A model generated the notes under the pieces. It was not told where the DNA came from. It was given only the letters and a program-made list of their open reading frames with translations, and did not search any database. A stretch of DNA of 24,118 nucleotides from UBA6065 sp038063975. GTDB taxonomy: Bacteria > Patescibacteriota > Minisyncoccia > Phycocordibacterales > UBA6065. How positions within the stretch are numbered: position 1 is the first letter of the stretch; each line of letters begins with the position of its first letter. The translations under genes were made by a program, and so were the position numbers. The DNA lies in the NCBI GenBank assembly GCA_038063975.1, contig JBBTTY010000013.1, positions 1 to 24,118 on the forward strand, given 5' to 3'. Of the stretch, positions 1 through 6,240 are shown one piece after another.

Positions 1-21
1 TAATTCTAACAAAAGAAAGTA

Positions 22-50
22 CTGTACCGTGTCCACTTTATGGGGTACAG
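22..50 (-). other. Hairpin downstream of tRNA-Ala
   Basis: A 7-bp inverted repeat (CTGTACC at 22-28, GGTACAG at 44-50) lies just 3' of the tRNA gene on the minus strand. After it the minus strand reads TACTTTCTTTTG, a poor T tract. It may be a weak terminator for the tRNA or an unrelated repeat cut by the window edge. Function is not established. Confidence 0.35.
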
Positions 51-55
51 ATCAA

Positions 56-131
56 TGGTGGACCCTACAGGACTCGAACCTGCCACCCCCTCATTGCAAA
101 TGAGGTGCTCTACCAGATGAGCTAAGGGCCC
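56..131 (-). tRNA. tRNA-Ala (anticodon TGC)
   Basis: On the minus strand the sequence folds into a full cloverleaf. The acceptor stem is GGGCCCT/AGGGTCC, the D stem GCTC/GAGC, the anticodon stem CCTCA/TGAGG with loop TTTGCAA, and the T stem GCAGG/CCTGT with loop TTCGAGT. The anticodon TGC is alanine, and the acceptor stem has the G3:U70 wobble that identifies tRNA-Ala to alanyl-tRNA synthetase. The CCA tail is encoded (56-58 on the plus strand reads TGG). A good promoter lies just upstream. Confidence 0.97.
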
Positions 132-153
132 AAATTGGAATTTGGACTTTGGT

Positions 154-182
154 AATATAGCTCAAAAGCTAAAGCTTTTCAA
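154..182 (-). promoter_or_regulatory. Promoter of tRNA-Ala
   Basis: Minus-strand TTGAAA (-35) and TATATT (-10) are separated by 17 bp. Transcription would start near 147, giving a 5' leader of about 16 bases before the mature tRNA end at 131. Confidence 0.75.
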
Positions 183-205
183 GAGTAAAAACAAAAATCT
201 AGGAG

Positions 206-706
206 CTATTCACAAGAAGTAACGTTTGCTATCAAATTAGTCGTTTTTTCTTTGGCTACACCAACACTGTCAAGACAATACATGACGGGAGCTCCGGAAG
301 CGGTAGCTTTGAGAGGAGTTTCAACAGCGAAAGCACTACCATCCGTAGATTCATGACAAGTGACAGTATCAAACGAACCCGCCGTAGCCAAATTAATATT
401 CAGAGCTTTGGTGGATGTTCCCCACGCAGTCTGCGCACCTACCAAATTTGCATTTATCGTAGCTGTACCGTCAGCAGAAGCGGTAGTGTCACAAACACCA
501 ACATAAGAATCCGTATTACCGCTATAATAAAGCGCTGCTTGGGTACGAGCACCGGCCATGTTTTGTAAAATGGCGACATCGGCACCCTTTGTACGAGCGA
601 TGTTGACCGAGGCGGTTACTATAGACGCCAATATGCCTATAATAGCAATGACCACTAACAACTCTATAATCGTAAAGCCATTGACCGAGATTTTTATATT
701 TTTCAT
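206..706 (-). CDS. Type IV pilin-like prepilin (166 aa)
   Basis: The product starts with a short basic leader and then GFTIIELLVVIAIIGILAS. This is the class III signal of type IV pilins and type II secretion pseudopilins: cleavage after Gly10, N-methylation of the new Phe1, and Glu at mature position 5. A single N-terminal hydrophobic helix (about residues 11-31) would anchor the subunit in the membrane before assembly. The C-terminal part has four cysteines (in GVC, VTC, MYC and TSC) that could form two disulfides outside the cell. No assembly genes (pilB, pilC, pilD) are nearby, so those must be elsewhere. A TATTAT box ends 7 bases before the ATG and lies past the end of ddl, which is 21 bp upstream. 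Whether it builds a pilus or a pseudopilus cannot be told from sequence. Confidence 0.88.
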   Translation of the reverse strand: MKNIKISVNGFTIIELLVVIAIIGILASIVTASVNIARTKGADVAILQNMAGARTQAALYYSGNTDSYVGVCDTTASADGTATINANLVGAQTAWGTSTKALNINLATAGSFDTVTCHESTDGSAFAVETPLKATASGAPVMYCLDSVGVAKEKTTNLIANVTSCE

Positions 707-713
707 ACGTCTA

Positions 714-719
714 ATAATA
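714..719 (-). promoter_or_regulatory. Putative -10 box for the pilin gene
   Basis: TATTAT on the minus strand stands 7 bases before the pilin ATG. A poor -35 (TTGCAC, 16-bp spacer) overlaps the ddl end. If used, the mRNA would begin at or next to the start codon. Confidence 0.4.
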
Positions 720-727
720 CCACCAGA

Positions 728-1708
728 CTATTTACGTGCAATAGCCAGAGTTAACACATGATCAAAAAATTCAGATAGAGGAAAACCCCCCGCATCACCA
801 GCTTTTGGAATGAGAGAATGAGATGTCATACCTGGTAGAGTATTCACTTCCAGAAAATAAACACCACGTTTGGGATGAACAATAAAATCAGAACGAGAAT
901 AATGACGTAGACCCAAATGCTCATGGATTGCTTTGGATACTTCTTGGATAGTTTGTTTTATAGATTCATCAAATTTGGTCGGACATATATATCTAGTATC
1001 TTCACTAATATATTTTGCGTGATAATCGTAAAAATCTTCTTTTGGAATAATTTCAATCGGAAATAGAGAATAAGTTTTCTGCCCACGAAAATTATCTACA
1101 ACCCCGCACGTCACTTCCCTGCCCTCTATGAATTCTTCTATAATGACTGAATCGGAATGCTCTAGAGCTTTTTTTAGCGCCGATTCCAAATCAAAAAAAG
1201 TTTTAACGATGGTAATACCGACAGATGAACCTGCGGAGAGAGGTTTTACAATCGAAGGGTGTGGAATAATTCGAAAAATTTCATTAACACCTATCTGTTT
1301 TATCTCATCTCGAGTAAAAACTTTGTGAGCGGCAAATTTTATTTTGTCTTTTAGGTGAGAGAGAGCATTTTTGGTCAAGTGTTTGTTCATAGCCAGAGCC
1401 GAAGCAAAAGATTTTGATCCTGTAAAAGGAATACCGATATGTTCTAAAATTCTCTGCACTTTGCCGTCCTCGCCGTATTGTCCATGGAGCGCCACAAAAG
1501 CCACATCAATATGTTTCAATATCTCCGCCGGCTTTTTCTCTACGCCTCCTACATGCCAAGCACCCACACGGGAAATAAAAACATCAATCGGTTCATATTT
1601 TGCAGGCAAATTCTTGAGAACTGTTTCACCGGACTTCAAGGAAACCTCGTACTCGGACGAAGGCCCACCACGTAGAACCGCCACACGAGTTTTGTGAGCA
1701 AAAGACAT
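728..1708 (-). CDS. ddl: D-alanine--D-alanine ligase
   Basis: Cytoplasmic ATP-grasp enzyme joining two D-alanines for peptidoglycan precursors. The N-terminal domain shows VAVLRGGPSSEYEVSLKSG, the glycine-rich start of Ddl. The middle has the ATP-grasp loop PLSAGSSVG and IIEEFIEGREVTCGVV. The C-terminal lobe ends with FLEVNTLPGMTSHSLIPK, which holds the metal-binding Glu and Asn and the conserved substrate-binding segment. At about 326 aa it matches the usual family length. I chose the ATG at 1708 because a perfect TATAAT box ends 6 bases upstream; a TTG at 1726 is the alternative. It implies the organism makes peptidoglycan, as many CPR bacteria with pentapeptide pathway genes do. Confidence 0.96.
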   Translation of the reverse strand: MSFAHKTRVAVLRGGPSSEYEVSLKSGETVLKNLPAKYEPIDVFISRVGAWHVGGVEKKPAEILKHIDVAFVALHGQYGEDGKVQRILEHIGIPFTGSKSFASALAMNKHLTKNALSHLKDKIKFAAHKVFTRDEIKQIGVNEIFRIIPHPSIVKPLSAGSSVGITIVKTFFDLESALKKALEHSDSVIIEEFIEGREVTCGVVDNFRGQKTYSLFPIEIIPKEDFYDYHAKYISEDTRYICPTKFDESIKQTIQEVSKAIHEHLGLRHYSRSDFIVHPKRGVYFLEVNTLPGMTSHSLIPKAGDAGGFPLSEFFDHVLTLAIARK

Positions 1709-1714
1709 GGGTTT

Positions 1715-1720
1715 ATTATA
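1715..1720 (-). promoter_or_regulatory. -10 box of ddl, leaderless spacing
   Basis: Perfect TATAAT on the minus strand, 6 bases before the ddl ATG, inside the small inverted repeat GGGTTATAATAAACCC. The best -35 is TTGTAA with a short 15-bp spacer. Confidence 0.5.
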
Positions 1721-1774
1721 ACCCAAAGATATGCTTTACAAGTCTTCAAATAATTTGATATTCACAAAGTTATA

Positions 1775-1802
1775 TTGACCCACAAGCAAAATGATGTAAA
1801 AT
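1775..1802 (+). promoter_or_regulatory. Promoter of the small basic protein gene
   Basis: TTGACC (1775-1780) and TAAAAT (1797-1802) with a 16-bp spacer. The start would be near 1809, leaving a leader of about 50 bases with a 6-bp hairpin (GCTAAT/ATTAGC). This promoter is a main reason to prefer the plus-strand ORF here. Confidence 0.65.
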
Positions 1803-1860
1803 AGATTATGAAAAGCTAATTATTCTGATTAGCCGAACAAAACCGCATAATTAAGTATCG

Positions 1861-2187
1861 ATGCAAAACCAACCTGGTTACGTCCTGCTTCAAAACGGCA
1901 CAACAAAAGAGTTCAGGGCTTCGAGTCCAAAAATGGCCTTGAAAGTTGTCATGAGAATTCTCAACTTGCGCTCCTTGACTGGAAAAGCTATGAAAAAGGC
2001 AAAAGCTGTAGCAATCTTTTTTGGCAGAAAGTTTCGTATTATTTTCCCCTTTAGACATCAACGTTCTCGCGAAGAACATAAAGCTCGCCGAGACGAAAAA
2101 CGCAACAACCGTCCGACCATTGATCGTGATAATCATCACGATATTGGCCGACGACAGCACGATGTGAGATGGTCAGTCGCAGTGTAA
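1861..2187 (+). CDS. Small basic protein of unknown function (108 aa)
   Basis: I do not recognise this protein. The first 60 residues are mixed (LLQNGTTKEFRASSPKMALKVVMRIL...), followed by a short hydrophobic piece (AVAIFFGRKFRIIFPF). Then comes a strongly charged tail rich in Arg, Lys, Glu and His (RHQRSREEHKARRDEKR...). The tail suggests nucleic-acid or polyphosphate binding, but that is only inference. Support for expression is contextual: a good promoter upstream and a hairpin with a T run right after the stop. An overlapping minus-strand ORF (1816-2160) lacks both. The gene stands alone between two minus-strand operons. Confidence 0.6.
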   Translation: MQNQPGYVLLQNGTTKEFRASSPKMALKVVMRILNLRSLTGKAMKKAKAVAIFFGRKFRIIFPFRHQRSREEHKARRDEKRNNRPTIDRDNHHDIGRRQHDVRWSVAV

Positions 2188-2214
2188 TCAGGTTTTAATC
2201 AGATTTTTTTCCAG

Positions 2215-2243
2215 AAGCTTCGACTTAATCGTTGAGGCTTTTT
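2215..2243 (+). terminator. Intrinsic terminator of the small basic protein gene
   Basis: AAGCTTCGAC (2215-2224) pairs with GTTGAGGCTT (2231-2240) with two wobbles and a 6-base loop, and the T run continues to 2243. It starts 28 bases after the stop codon. Confidence 0.7.
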
Positions 2244-2286
2244 GTTGCGAATTATTCAAACGAAACTTCTCAATCTATAGAAAACA

Positions 2287-2319
2287 TAAAAAGCCCCCGA
2301 GAATTTTTGTCTCGAGGGC
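2287..2319 (-). terminator. Intrinsic terminator of tgt
   Basis: On the minus strand GCCCTCGAGA pairs with TCTCGGGGGC (one mismatch) and is followed by TTTTTATG. It lies 40 bases past the tgt stop, so it ends the LOG-tgt operon. Confidence 0.8.
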
Positions 2320-2358
2320 AAATCATGTTTCCTATAGGTGATACATCGGGTAGAGTTG

Positions 2359-3576
2359 CTATTTTTTGTATTTTTTTAGAAAATCAAACTTGAATTCCTG
2401 AAAGTTATCGGCGAGGAGAGCTTTTCTCATGGCGGACACCAGATTGACGATGAAATAGAGATTGTGAACGGAACAAAGCATAGGCCCGAGCATTTCGCGT
2501 GATTTGTAGAGATGGCCTATGTATGCACGGCTATGGTTTTTGCAAGCATAACACTCACAACCTAGATCAAGTGGGCGGAGATCTTCTCTGTATAAAACAT
2601 TTCCTATGTGAATCTTGCCTTCTCTCGTATAGACAGTGCCATGACGACCGAGACGTGTGGGAGCCACGCAATCAAAAGTATCACAACCATTTTCTACGCC
2701 GAGGAATAAATCTTCGGGTTCACCAATACCCAAGAGATGTCTGGGTTTATCTTCTGGCAAAATTTCATTGACCCATCTCACCGCTGTATGCAAATCTTCT
2801 TTATCAAACGATCCGCCTATGCCAAAGCCGTCAAAATCCATATTTCCGATAGCTTTGGCGCTTTCTTTTCGCAAATCTTCATAGCGACCACCTTGAACGA
2901 TGCCGAAAAGAGCTTGTTTTTCGGCTGGCGAACCTTTTACCTGTTTTGATTTGTGATATTCTAGCGATCGTTTGGCCCATCTATGAGTACGCTCTAGAGC
3001 TTCACGCTGATAGCTTTTAGATTCTGTAGGCGATGTACACTCGTCAAAAGCGAATATAATATCAGCGCCTATATTGTGTTGCATTTCTATGGAACGTTCA
3101 GGGGTAATGTAATGAATAGAACCATCCATAGACGATTTGAAAGTGGCACCGTCATAATCTATTTCTACAAGTTTCGGTTTTATTTCTTCTTCATCTTTCT
3201 CTTTTATAAGTGGCACTATCGGAGCGTTTTTCAGTATTTTCGAAATATTTGTACCATAGCCGGCACCCAAAGAAAATACTTGGAAACCACCGGAATCGGT
3301 CATGGTTGGCCCTGGCCAATTCATCATTTTGTGGAGACCACCTTGGACTTTCACTTTCAAATCTCCTGGTTGCATGTATAGGTGATATGTATTTGCCATA
3401 ATGGCTTTTACGCCAGCATCACGGAGCATTTCTATAGTGAGACTGCGTACAGATGCTTTTGTGCCCACAGCAATAAAAGCTGGTGTTTCTATGATGCCGT
3501 GTGGAGTATGAATTTTACCAACGCGGGCGAGTGCAGAGACTTTCTTTTCAATCGTAAAGGTGATTGATTTTTTCAT
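2359..3576 (-). CDS. tgt: tRNA-guanine transglycosylase
   Basis: Replaces guanine 34 of tRNAs with GUN anticodons by the queuosine precursor preQ1. The protein has the TIM-barrel motifs of the family: MTDSGGFQVFSLG near residue 95 with the first catalytic Asp, GIGGSFDKEDLHTAVRWV, and DCVAPTRLGRHGTVYT with the nucleophile Asp. The zinc site is visible as CECYACKNHSRAYIGHLYKSRE...CSVHN. At 405 aa it is somewhat longer than the typical bacterial enzyme (about 375). The extra length is a charged insert (PLIKEKDEEEIKPKLVEIDYDG) before the substrate loop SSMDGS. It starts 13 bp after the LOG gene, so the two are probably cotranscribed. No queuosine synthesis gene is nearby. Confidence 0.97.
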   Translation of the reverse strand: MKKSITFTIEKKVSALARVGKIHTPHGIIETPAFIAVGTKASVRSLTIEMLRDAGVKAIMANTYHLYMQPGDLKVKVQGGLHKMMNWPGPTMTDSGGFQVFSLGAGYGTNISKILKNAPIVPLIKEKDEEEIKPKLVEIDYDGATFKSSMDGSIHYITPERSIEMQHNIGADIIFAFDECTSPTESKSYQREALERTHRWAKRSLEYHKSKQVKGSPAEKQALFGIVQGGRYEDLRKESAKAIGNMDFDGFGIGGSFDKEDLHTAVRWVNEILPEDKPRHLLGIGEPEDLFLGVENGCDTFDCVAPTRLGRHGTVYTREGKIHIGNVLYREDLRPLDLGCECYACKNHSRAYIGHLYKSREMLGPMLCSVHNLYFIVNLVSAMRKALLADNFQEFKFDFLKKYKK

Positions 3577-3589
3577 TCTCTATTCTCTA

Positions 3590-4309
3590 CTATTCATTTC
3601 GCGTGGGCGCTTTCTTTATGATTTCCATAATTTCGTCGTCCGAATCTGTTATGTGAAAAATCTTTTCATCACCCGAACTGATGGTCTGGTAATCATCGTG
3701 TAAGACAGTCATCAAATCGAGAATTCTCTGCCAATACTCCCGGCCGATGCAGATAATCGGCACTTTCCTAATTTTGTTTGTCTGGATGAGAGTGATCAAT
3801 TCAAAAAATTCATCGAGAGTGCCAAATCCACCGGGAAAGAAAATATATACTTCGGCAGAAAAAGACAGAGCTACTTTCCTGATGAAAAAATAGTAGAATC
3901 TCATATGGGCAGTGAGGTATTGATTCATTTTCTGTTCGTTAGGCAAGACGATATTCATACCGATCGATTTGCCACCGGCCTCAAAAGCTCCACGGTTAGC
4001 CGCCTCCATTACACCAGAACCACCACCTGTAACAACAGTGAATTGTAGGTCTTCTACGATACGGCGAGCGAGAGCACGGGCGTGAATATAGCATGGATGA
4101 TCTTCGGTAAAGCGCGATGAACCAAAAAAAGAGACGGAGTGAGGATAGTTTTTCAGGAATTTGAATGCGTGTCTGAATTCACTGTTTATGGTGGATAGTC
4201 TGCGCCGGGAATCTGCTACAAAATCCTGGCGAGAGAGCCCATGCGCCGAGTTATGTTTCTCTGTCCACCCTTCCTTGTCTATTTGTTTCTTCCAAAAATT
4301 TTCTAACAT
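3590..4309 (-). CDS. LOG-family Rossmann-fold nucleotide hydrolase
   Basis: Member of the LOG/TIGR00730 family, which cleaves the N-glycosidic bond of nucleoside 5'-monophosphates (cytokinin ribotides in plants; the bacterial substrate is often unknown). The signature PGGFGTLDEFFE is present, with VTGGGSGVMEAANRGAFEAGGKSIGMNI before it, the phosphate-binding region. The long form with about 60 residues ahead of SVSFFGSSR resembles bacterial type II LOG proteins. I chose the ATG at 4309 (239 aa); the open frame continues to 4501 but that part overlaps the FKBP gene on the other strand. It is the first gene of a two-gene unit with tgt. Confidence 0.9.
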   Translation of the reverse strand: MLENFWKKQIDKEGWTEKHNSAHGLSRQDFVADSRRRLSTINSEFRHAFKFLKNYPHSVSFFGSSRFTEDHPCYIHARALARRIVEDLQFTVVTGGGSGVMEAANRGAFEAGGKSIGMNIVLPNEQKMNQYLTAHMRFYYFFIRKVALSFSAEVYIFFPGGFGTLDEFFELITLIQTNKIRKVPIICIGREYWQRILDLMTVLHDDYQTISSGDEKIFHITDSDDEIMEIIKKAPTRNE

Positions 4310-4385
4310 GTATGTTGATAAACTCGTATAAAATATGTCAATATTATAGTATAATGTAGGTATATTAGCTAAATTAAAATTATTT

Positions 4386-4904
4386 ATGAGATCGTTTAAG
4401 ACACGTGAACGGATCGCTGTCGTAGTGGCAGTAGCGGGAGCAGGTATACTTTTCTTTGGAGGTAATGTTTGGAATTTTATAACAGGAAGAAGTGCAGACA
4501 CAGATCAAACAGCCCCACCCATTACAAGTGATACAAATGAAGCAACCCAAAAACAAGAATTTATGAAAAACATCTCCACAACAACCGGACTGGAAATCTA
4601 TGATGAAAAAGTAGGAGAAGGCGCTGAAGCAGTCTCCAGCAAAACTGTCGCCACACATTATATAGGTCTCCTCTCAGACGGCACAAAATTCGATAGTTCG
4701 CTCGATCGCGGAGACGCATTTGAATTCGTTCTAGGTGCAGGTAAAGTCATCAAAGGCTGGGATATAGGTATCGCAGGCATGCGGGTTGGCGGTGTGCGCA
4801 AACTCGTCATTTCTCCTGAACTCGGCTACGGCACTAAAGCCATCGGTCCTATTCCTGCCAATTCTACTCTGACATTTGAAGTGCAATTAGTGGGAGTAAA
4901 GTAA
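4386..4904 (+). CDS. Membrane-anchored FKBP-type peptidyl-prolyl isomerase
   Basis: Catalyses cis-trans isomerisation of prolyl bonds. After a short basic start comes one hydrophobic helix (residues about 10-31, IAVVVAVAGAGILFFGGNVW) and a Ser/Thr/Pro/Gln-rich linker. The FKBP domain follows from about residue 66: VATHYIGLLSDGTKFDSS, FEFVLGAGKVIKGWDIGIAGMRVGGVRKLVISPELGYG, PANSTLTFEVQLVGV. These contain the usual active-site Tyr, Asp, Phe, Val-Ile, Trp and Tyr. The anchor places it outside the cell membrane, so it probably folds exported proteins. A TAAAAT box is 5 bases before the ATG and a TATAAT at 4350-4355 is further up; neither has a good -35. Confidence 0.93.
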   Translation: MRSFKTRERIAVVVAVAGAGILFFGGNVWNFITGRSADTDQTAPPITSDTNEATQKQEFMKNISTTTGLEIYDEKVGEGAEAVSSKTVATHYIGLLSDGTKFDSSLDRGDAFEFVLGAGKVIKGWDIGIAGMRVGGVRKLVISPELGYGTKAIGPIPANSTLTFEVQLVGVK

Positions 4905-4918
4905 AAAAACCAAAAAAC

Positions 4919-4947
4919 TTGCTTTTGTTTTTATAGGGCTATATAAT
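4919..4947 (+). promoter_or_regulatory. Promoter of hicB, leaderless spacing
   Basis: TTGCTT (4919-4924) and TATAAT (4942-4947) with a 17-bp spacer. Only 6 bases separate the -10 box from the hicB ATG at 4954, so the mRNA should start at the A of the ATG. Confidence 0.75.
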
Positions 4948-4953
4948 TGTTAT

Positions 4954-5184
4954 ATGTCAAGCATAATACAATTTACAATAAAAAAAGATGAGGACGGTAT
5001 TTACTGTGCCAAAGCAGTAGATTTTCCTATTTTTACTTCGGCGAAAACTCTACCGGAACTGGAAAATAATATACGGGAAGCTATGGCACTTTATATAGAA
5101 GATGAGGACTTGGCTTCTTTGGGAATTTCTGCCGAACCATCATTGTTAGTAAATTTTGAAATACCTCGCACGGCTTATGCCTAA
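4954..5184 (+). CDS. HicB-family antitoxin
   Basis: A 76-aa protein with the HicB partial RNase H-like fold: FTIKKDEDGIYCAKAVDFPIFTSAKTLPELENNIREAMALYIED. In known systems HicB binds and neutralises the RNase toxin HicA and often represses its own promoter. The usual C-terminal DNA-binding domain is absent, as in short HicB forms. The expected toxin partner follows with an 8-bp overlap but is truncated, so this antitoxin may now have no local partner. Translation probably starts on a leaderless transcript. Confidence 0.85.
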   Translation: MSSIIQFTIKKDEDGIYCAKAVDFPIFTSAKTLPELENNIREAMALYIEDEDLASLGISAEPSLLVNFEIPRTAYA

Positions 5185-5309
5185 TAAATTGAAAGATCTG
5201 TCTGGGAAAGAAATTATAAAATTAAGGGACTTTGCGGGATATTTATAATCAAATCCTTGAATATATACCAGAATCATCGGACGTGAAGGATTTTTTCTTT
5301 ACCGAATAA
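5177..5309 (+). pseudogene. Broken HicA-like toxin gene
   Basis: An ATG overlapping the hicB stop opens a 23-codon frame, MPNKLKDLSGKEIIKLRDF, whose LSGKEIIK block matches the conserved N-terminus of HicA. It hits a stop at 5246-5248. In the next frame, coding-like sequence (YNQILEYIPESSDVKDFFF) runs to a stop at 5307-5309. The HicA residues that should follow (GSH with the catalytic His) are missing. The gene therefore looks frameshifted and deleted. The origin of the second piece is not clear; it does not look like a HicA C-terminus. Confidence 0.55.
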
Positions 5310-5339
5310 AAAACAGAACAAAAGTATACTAAATGTTTG

Positions 5340-5372
5340 AGTATAGAAAAAGCCCCTGTGCAAACAGGGGCT
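5340..5372 (-). terminator. Terminator of DGR target gene 1
   Basis: AGCCCCTG (5351-5358) and CAGGGGCT (5365-5372) form an 8-bp stem with loop TGCAAA. On the minus strand it is followed by TTTTTCTATACTC. It lies about 60 bases past the target 1 stop. The same hairpin follows target 2 with a compensated end pair (GGCCCCTG/CAGGGGCC), and both copies share an identical 31-base stretch beyond (5320-5350). Confidence 0.85.
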
Positions 5373-5418
5373 TCGTGTTCAAAGGATCAAAAGACCAGAG
5401 AACTTTTTCAAGCGATAA

Positions 5419-5432
5419 AGTGCCAAAGCACT
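5419..5432 (-). promoter_or_regulatory. Hairpin 4 bp downstream of VR1 (DGR homing element)
   Basis: AGTGC CAAA GCACT on the plus strand: a 5-bp stem with a 4-base loop, overlapping the target 1 stop codon. Its edge is 4 bp beyond the VR1 end. In the Bordetella phage DGR a hairpin or cruciform 4 bp past VR is needed for efficient retrohoming. The same structure is at 8075-8088, and none is next to the TR. Confidence 0.65.
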
Positions 5433-6120
5433 ATTCGTCGCAGAAGCAGAGGAGGCAGTAGCTGCCGCGCCAGACACTCACGAAGCGGCCCAAGTCGAAC
5501 TTGAAATCGTCATTCGAGTACCGGTGCACGTAGGGAACCCAGTGGTGTCCGTCGGCACTCTGCCAAAGCCGTTTCGGTTCATCGAAGGAGACATACCACT
5601 TTCCTTTCGGCAATTGGTTACTCTTTTGATCGAAGACAAGAGAAAGACCTTGTGCGCCAGTGTAAACCGCTTTTTGCGTGGCAAGGAATGCCATGCGCTC
5701 CTCCGAAGTGGTCGTGCCGCCGACGACTTGCTTCCACACGCGAATGCGGAGCTTGTCGCCAGGCTTCAGGACCCGAGTCGGGTTCGGGAAGTTCTTGTCG
5801 GTGATCTCGTCGTTGTAGTAATAGAACTTCTTACGGTTCTGCTTACCAAACGTCGTGAGCCGCTTCTCATGCACGTAGTCGTCGGGCACCGTGATGATGC
5901 CGAGGTCCACGAGCAGAGCGAATTTTCCAGTGGATTCTGCAGAAACTTTGGGCTCCGGCTTCTTCCAGTCGCCGAAACGAGCCTCCCGATCATTCGGAGA
6001 AAGGTTGTTGAACCTTTCCCATTGATTAATAGTGATCTGACCCGCCCGATATTTCGAGAGGGTATCAATTTGCAAGCCAGCCAATTTGGCCGAGCCTGCG
6101 TCGATGATTGTAGTGTTCAT
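5431..6120 (-). CDS. DGR target protein 1 with C-terminal variable region
   Basis: A 229-aa protein with no signal peptide or membrane segment, so probably cytoplasmic. Residues from about 65 align with target protein 2: FYYYNDEITDKNFPNPTR, LRIRVWKQV, FLATQKAVYTGAQG, QLPKGKWYVSFDE. The last 46 codons (about 183-228) are the variable repeat, starting at LWQSADGHHWVP and ending CLLCFCDE. The W-x-DG-xx-VP pattern and the C-terminal position fit the C-type-lectin-like domain of DGR targets, which display varied residues on a ligand-binding face. The ligand is unknown. The ATG is preceded by AAAGGAAACG, a clear Shine-Dalgarno, unlike most genes here. Codon use is visibly more GC-rich than in the RT gene next to it. 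Confidence 0.85.
   Translation of the reverse strand: MNTTIIDAGSAKLAGLQIDTLSKYRAGQITINQWERFNNLSPNDREARFGDWKKPEPKVSAESTGKFALLVDLGIITVPDDYVHEKRLTTFGKQNRKKFYYYNDEITDKNFPNPTRVLKPGDKLRIRVWKQVVGGTTTSEERMAFLATQKAVYTGAQGLSLVFDQKSNQLPKGKWYVSFDEPKRLWQSADGHHWVPYVHRYSNDDFKFDLGRFVSVWRGSYCLLCFCDE
5437..5572 (-). repeat. Variable repeat VR1
   Basis: Aligned without gaps to the TR (7621-7756). In the conservative 133-bp core (5437-5569) I count 18 differences; 17 fall at plus-strand T of the TR, i.e. adenine of the coding strand. The one exception is TR G7732 (T in VR1 at 5548), a silent change next to a varied site. Two more A-site changes lie at 5570-5571. Eleven of the twelve AAY codons in the TR are changed here. 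The 18 bases at the 3' end of the coding strand (5440-5457) hold no adenine and are identical in all three copies, as expected of an IMH-like site. Confidence 0.95.
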
Positions 6121-6189
6121 CGTTTCCTTTATTTACAATGTACTTTCGGAAATCTGCCGAATCAGTCGCAAGAGCATCTTGCTATTATT

Positions 6190-6218
6190 AGAATATCATT
6201 TAATATGAGATTTGTCTA
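6190..6218 (-). promoter_or_regulatory. Promoter of DGR target gene 1
   Basis: Minus-strand TAGACA and TATTCT with a 17-bp spacer in the gap between RT and target 1. Transcription would start near 6183, giving a leader of about 60 bases. The motif CAATGTACTTT (6136-6146 on the plus strand) in this leader also occurs upstream of target 2 at 8927-8937. Confidence 0.55.
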
Positions 6219-6240
6219 TAGTAAACGGTTCTTGTTTTTA

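Noticed and set aside
1816..2160. 114-codon minus-strand ORF
   Set aside because: Opposite to the plus-strand gene that has promoter and terminator; composition is poor.
4310..4501. N-terminal extension of the LOG protein to 4501
   Set aside because: Overlaps the FKBP gene and is not like the family; the ATG at 4309 is enough.
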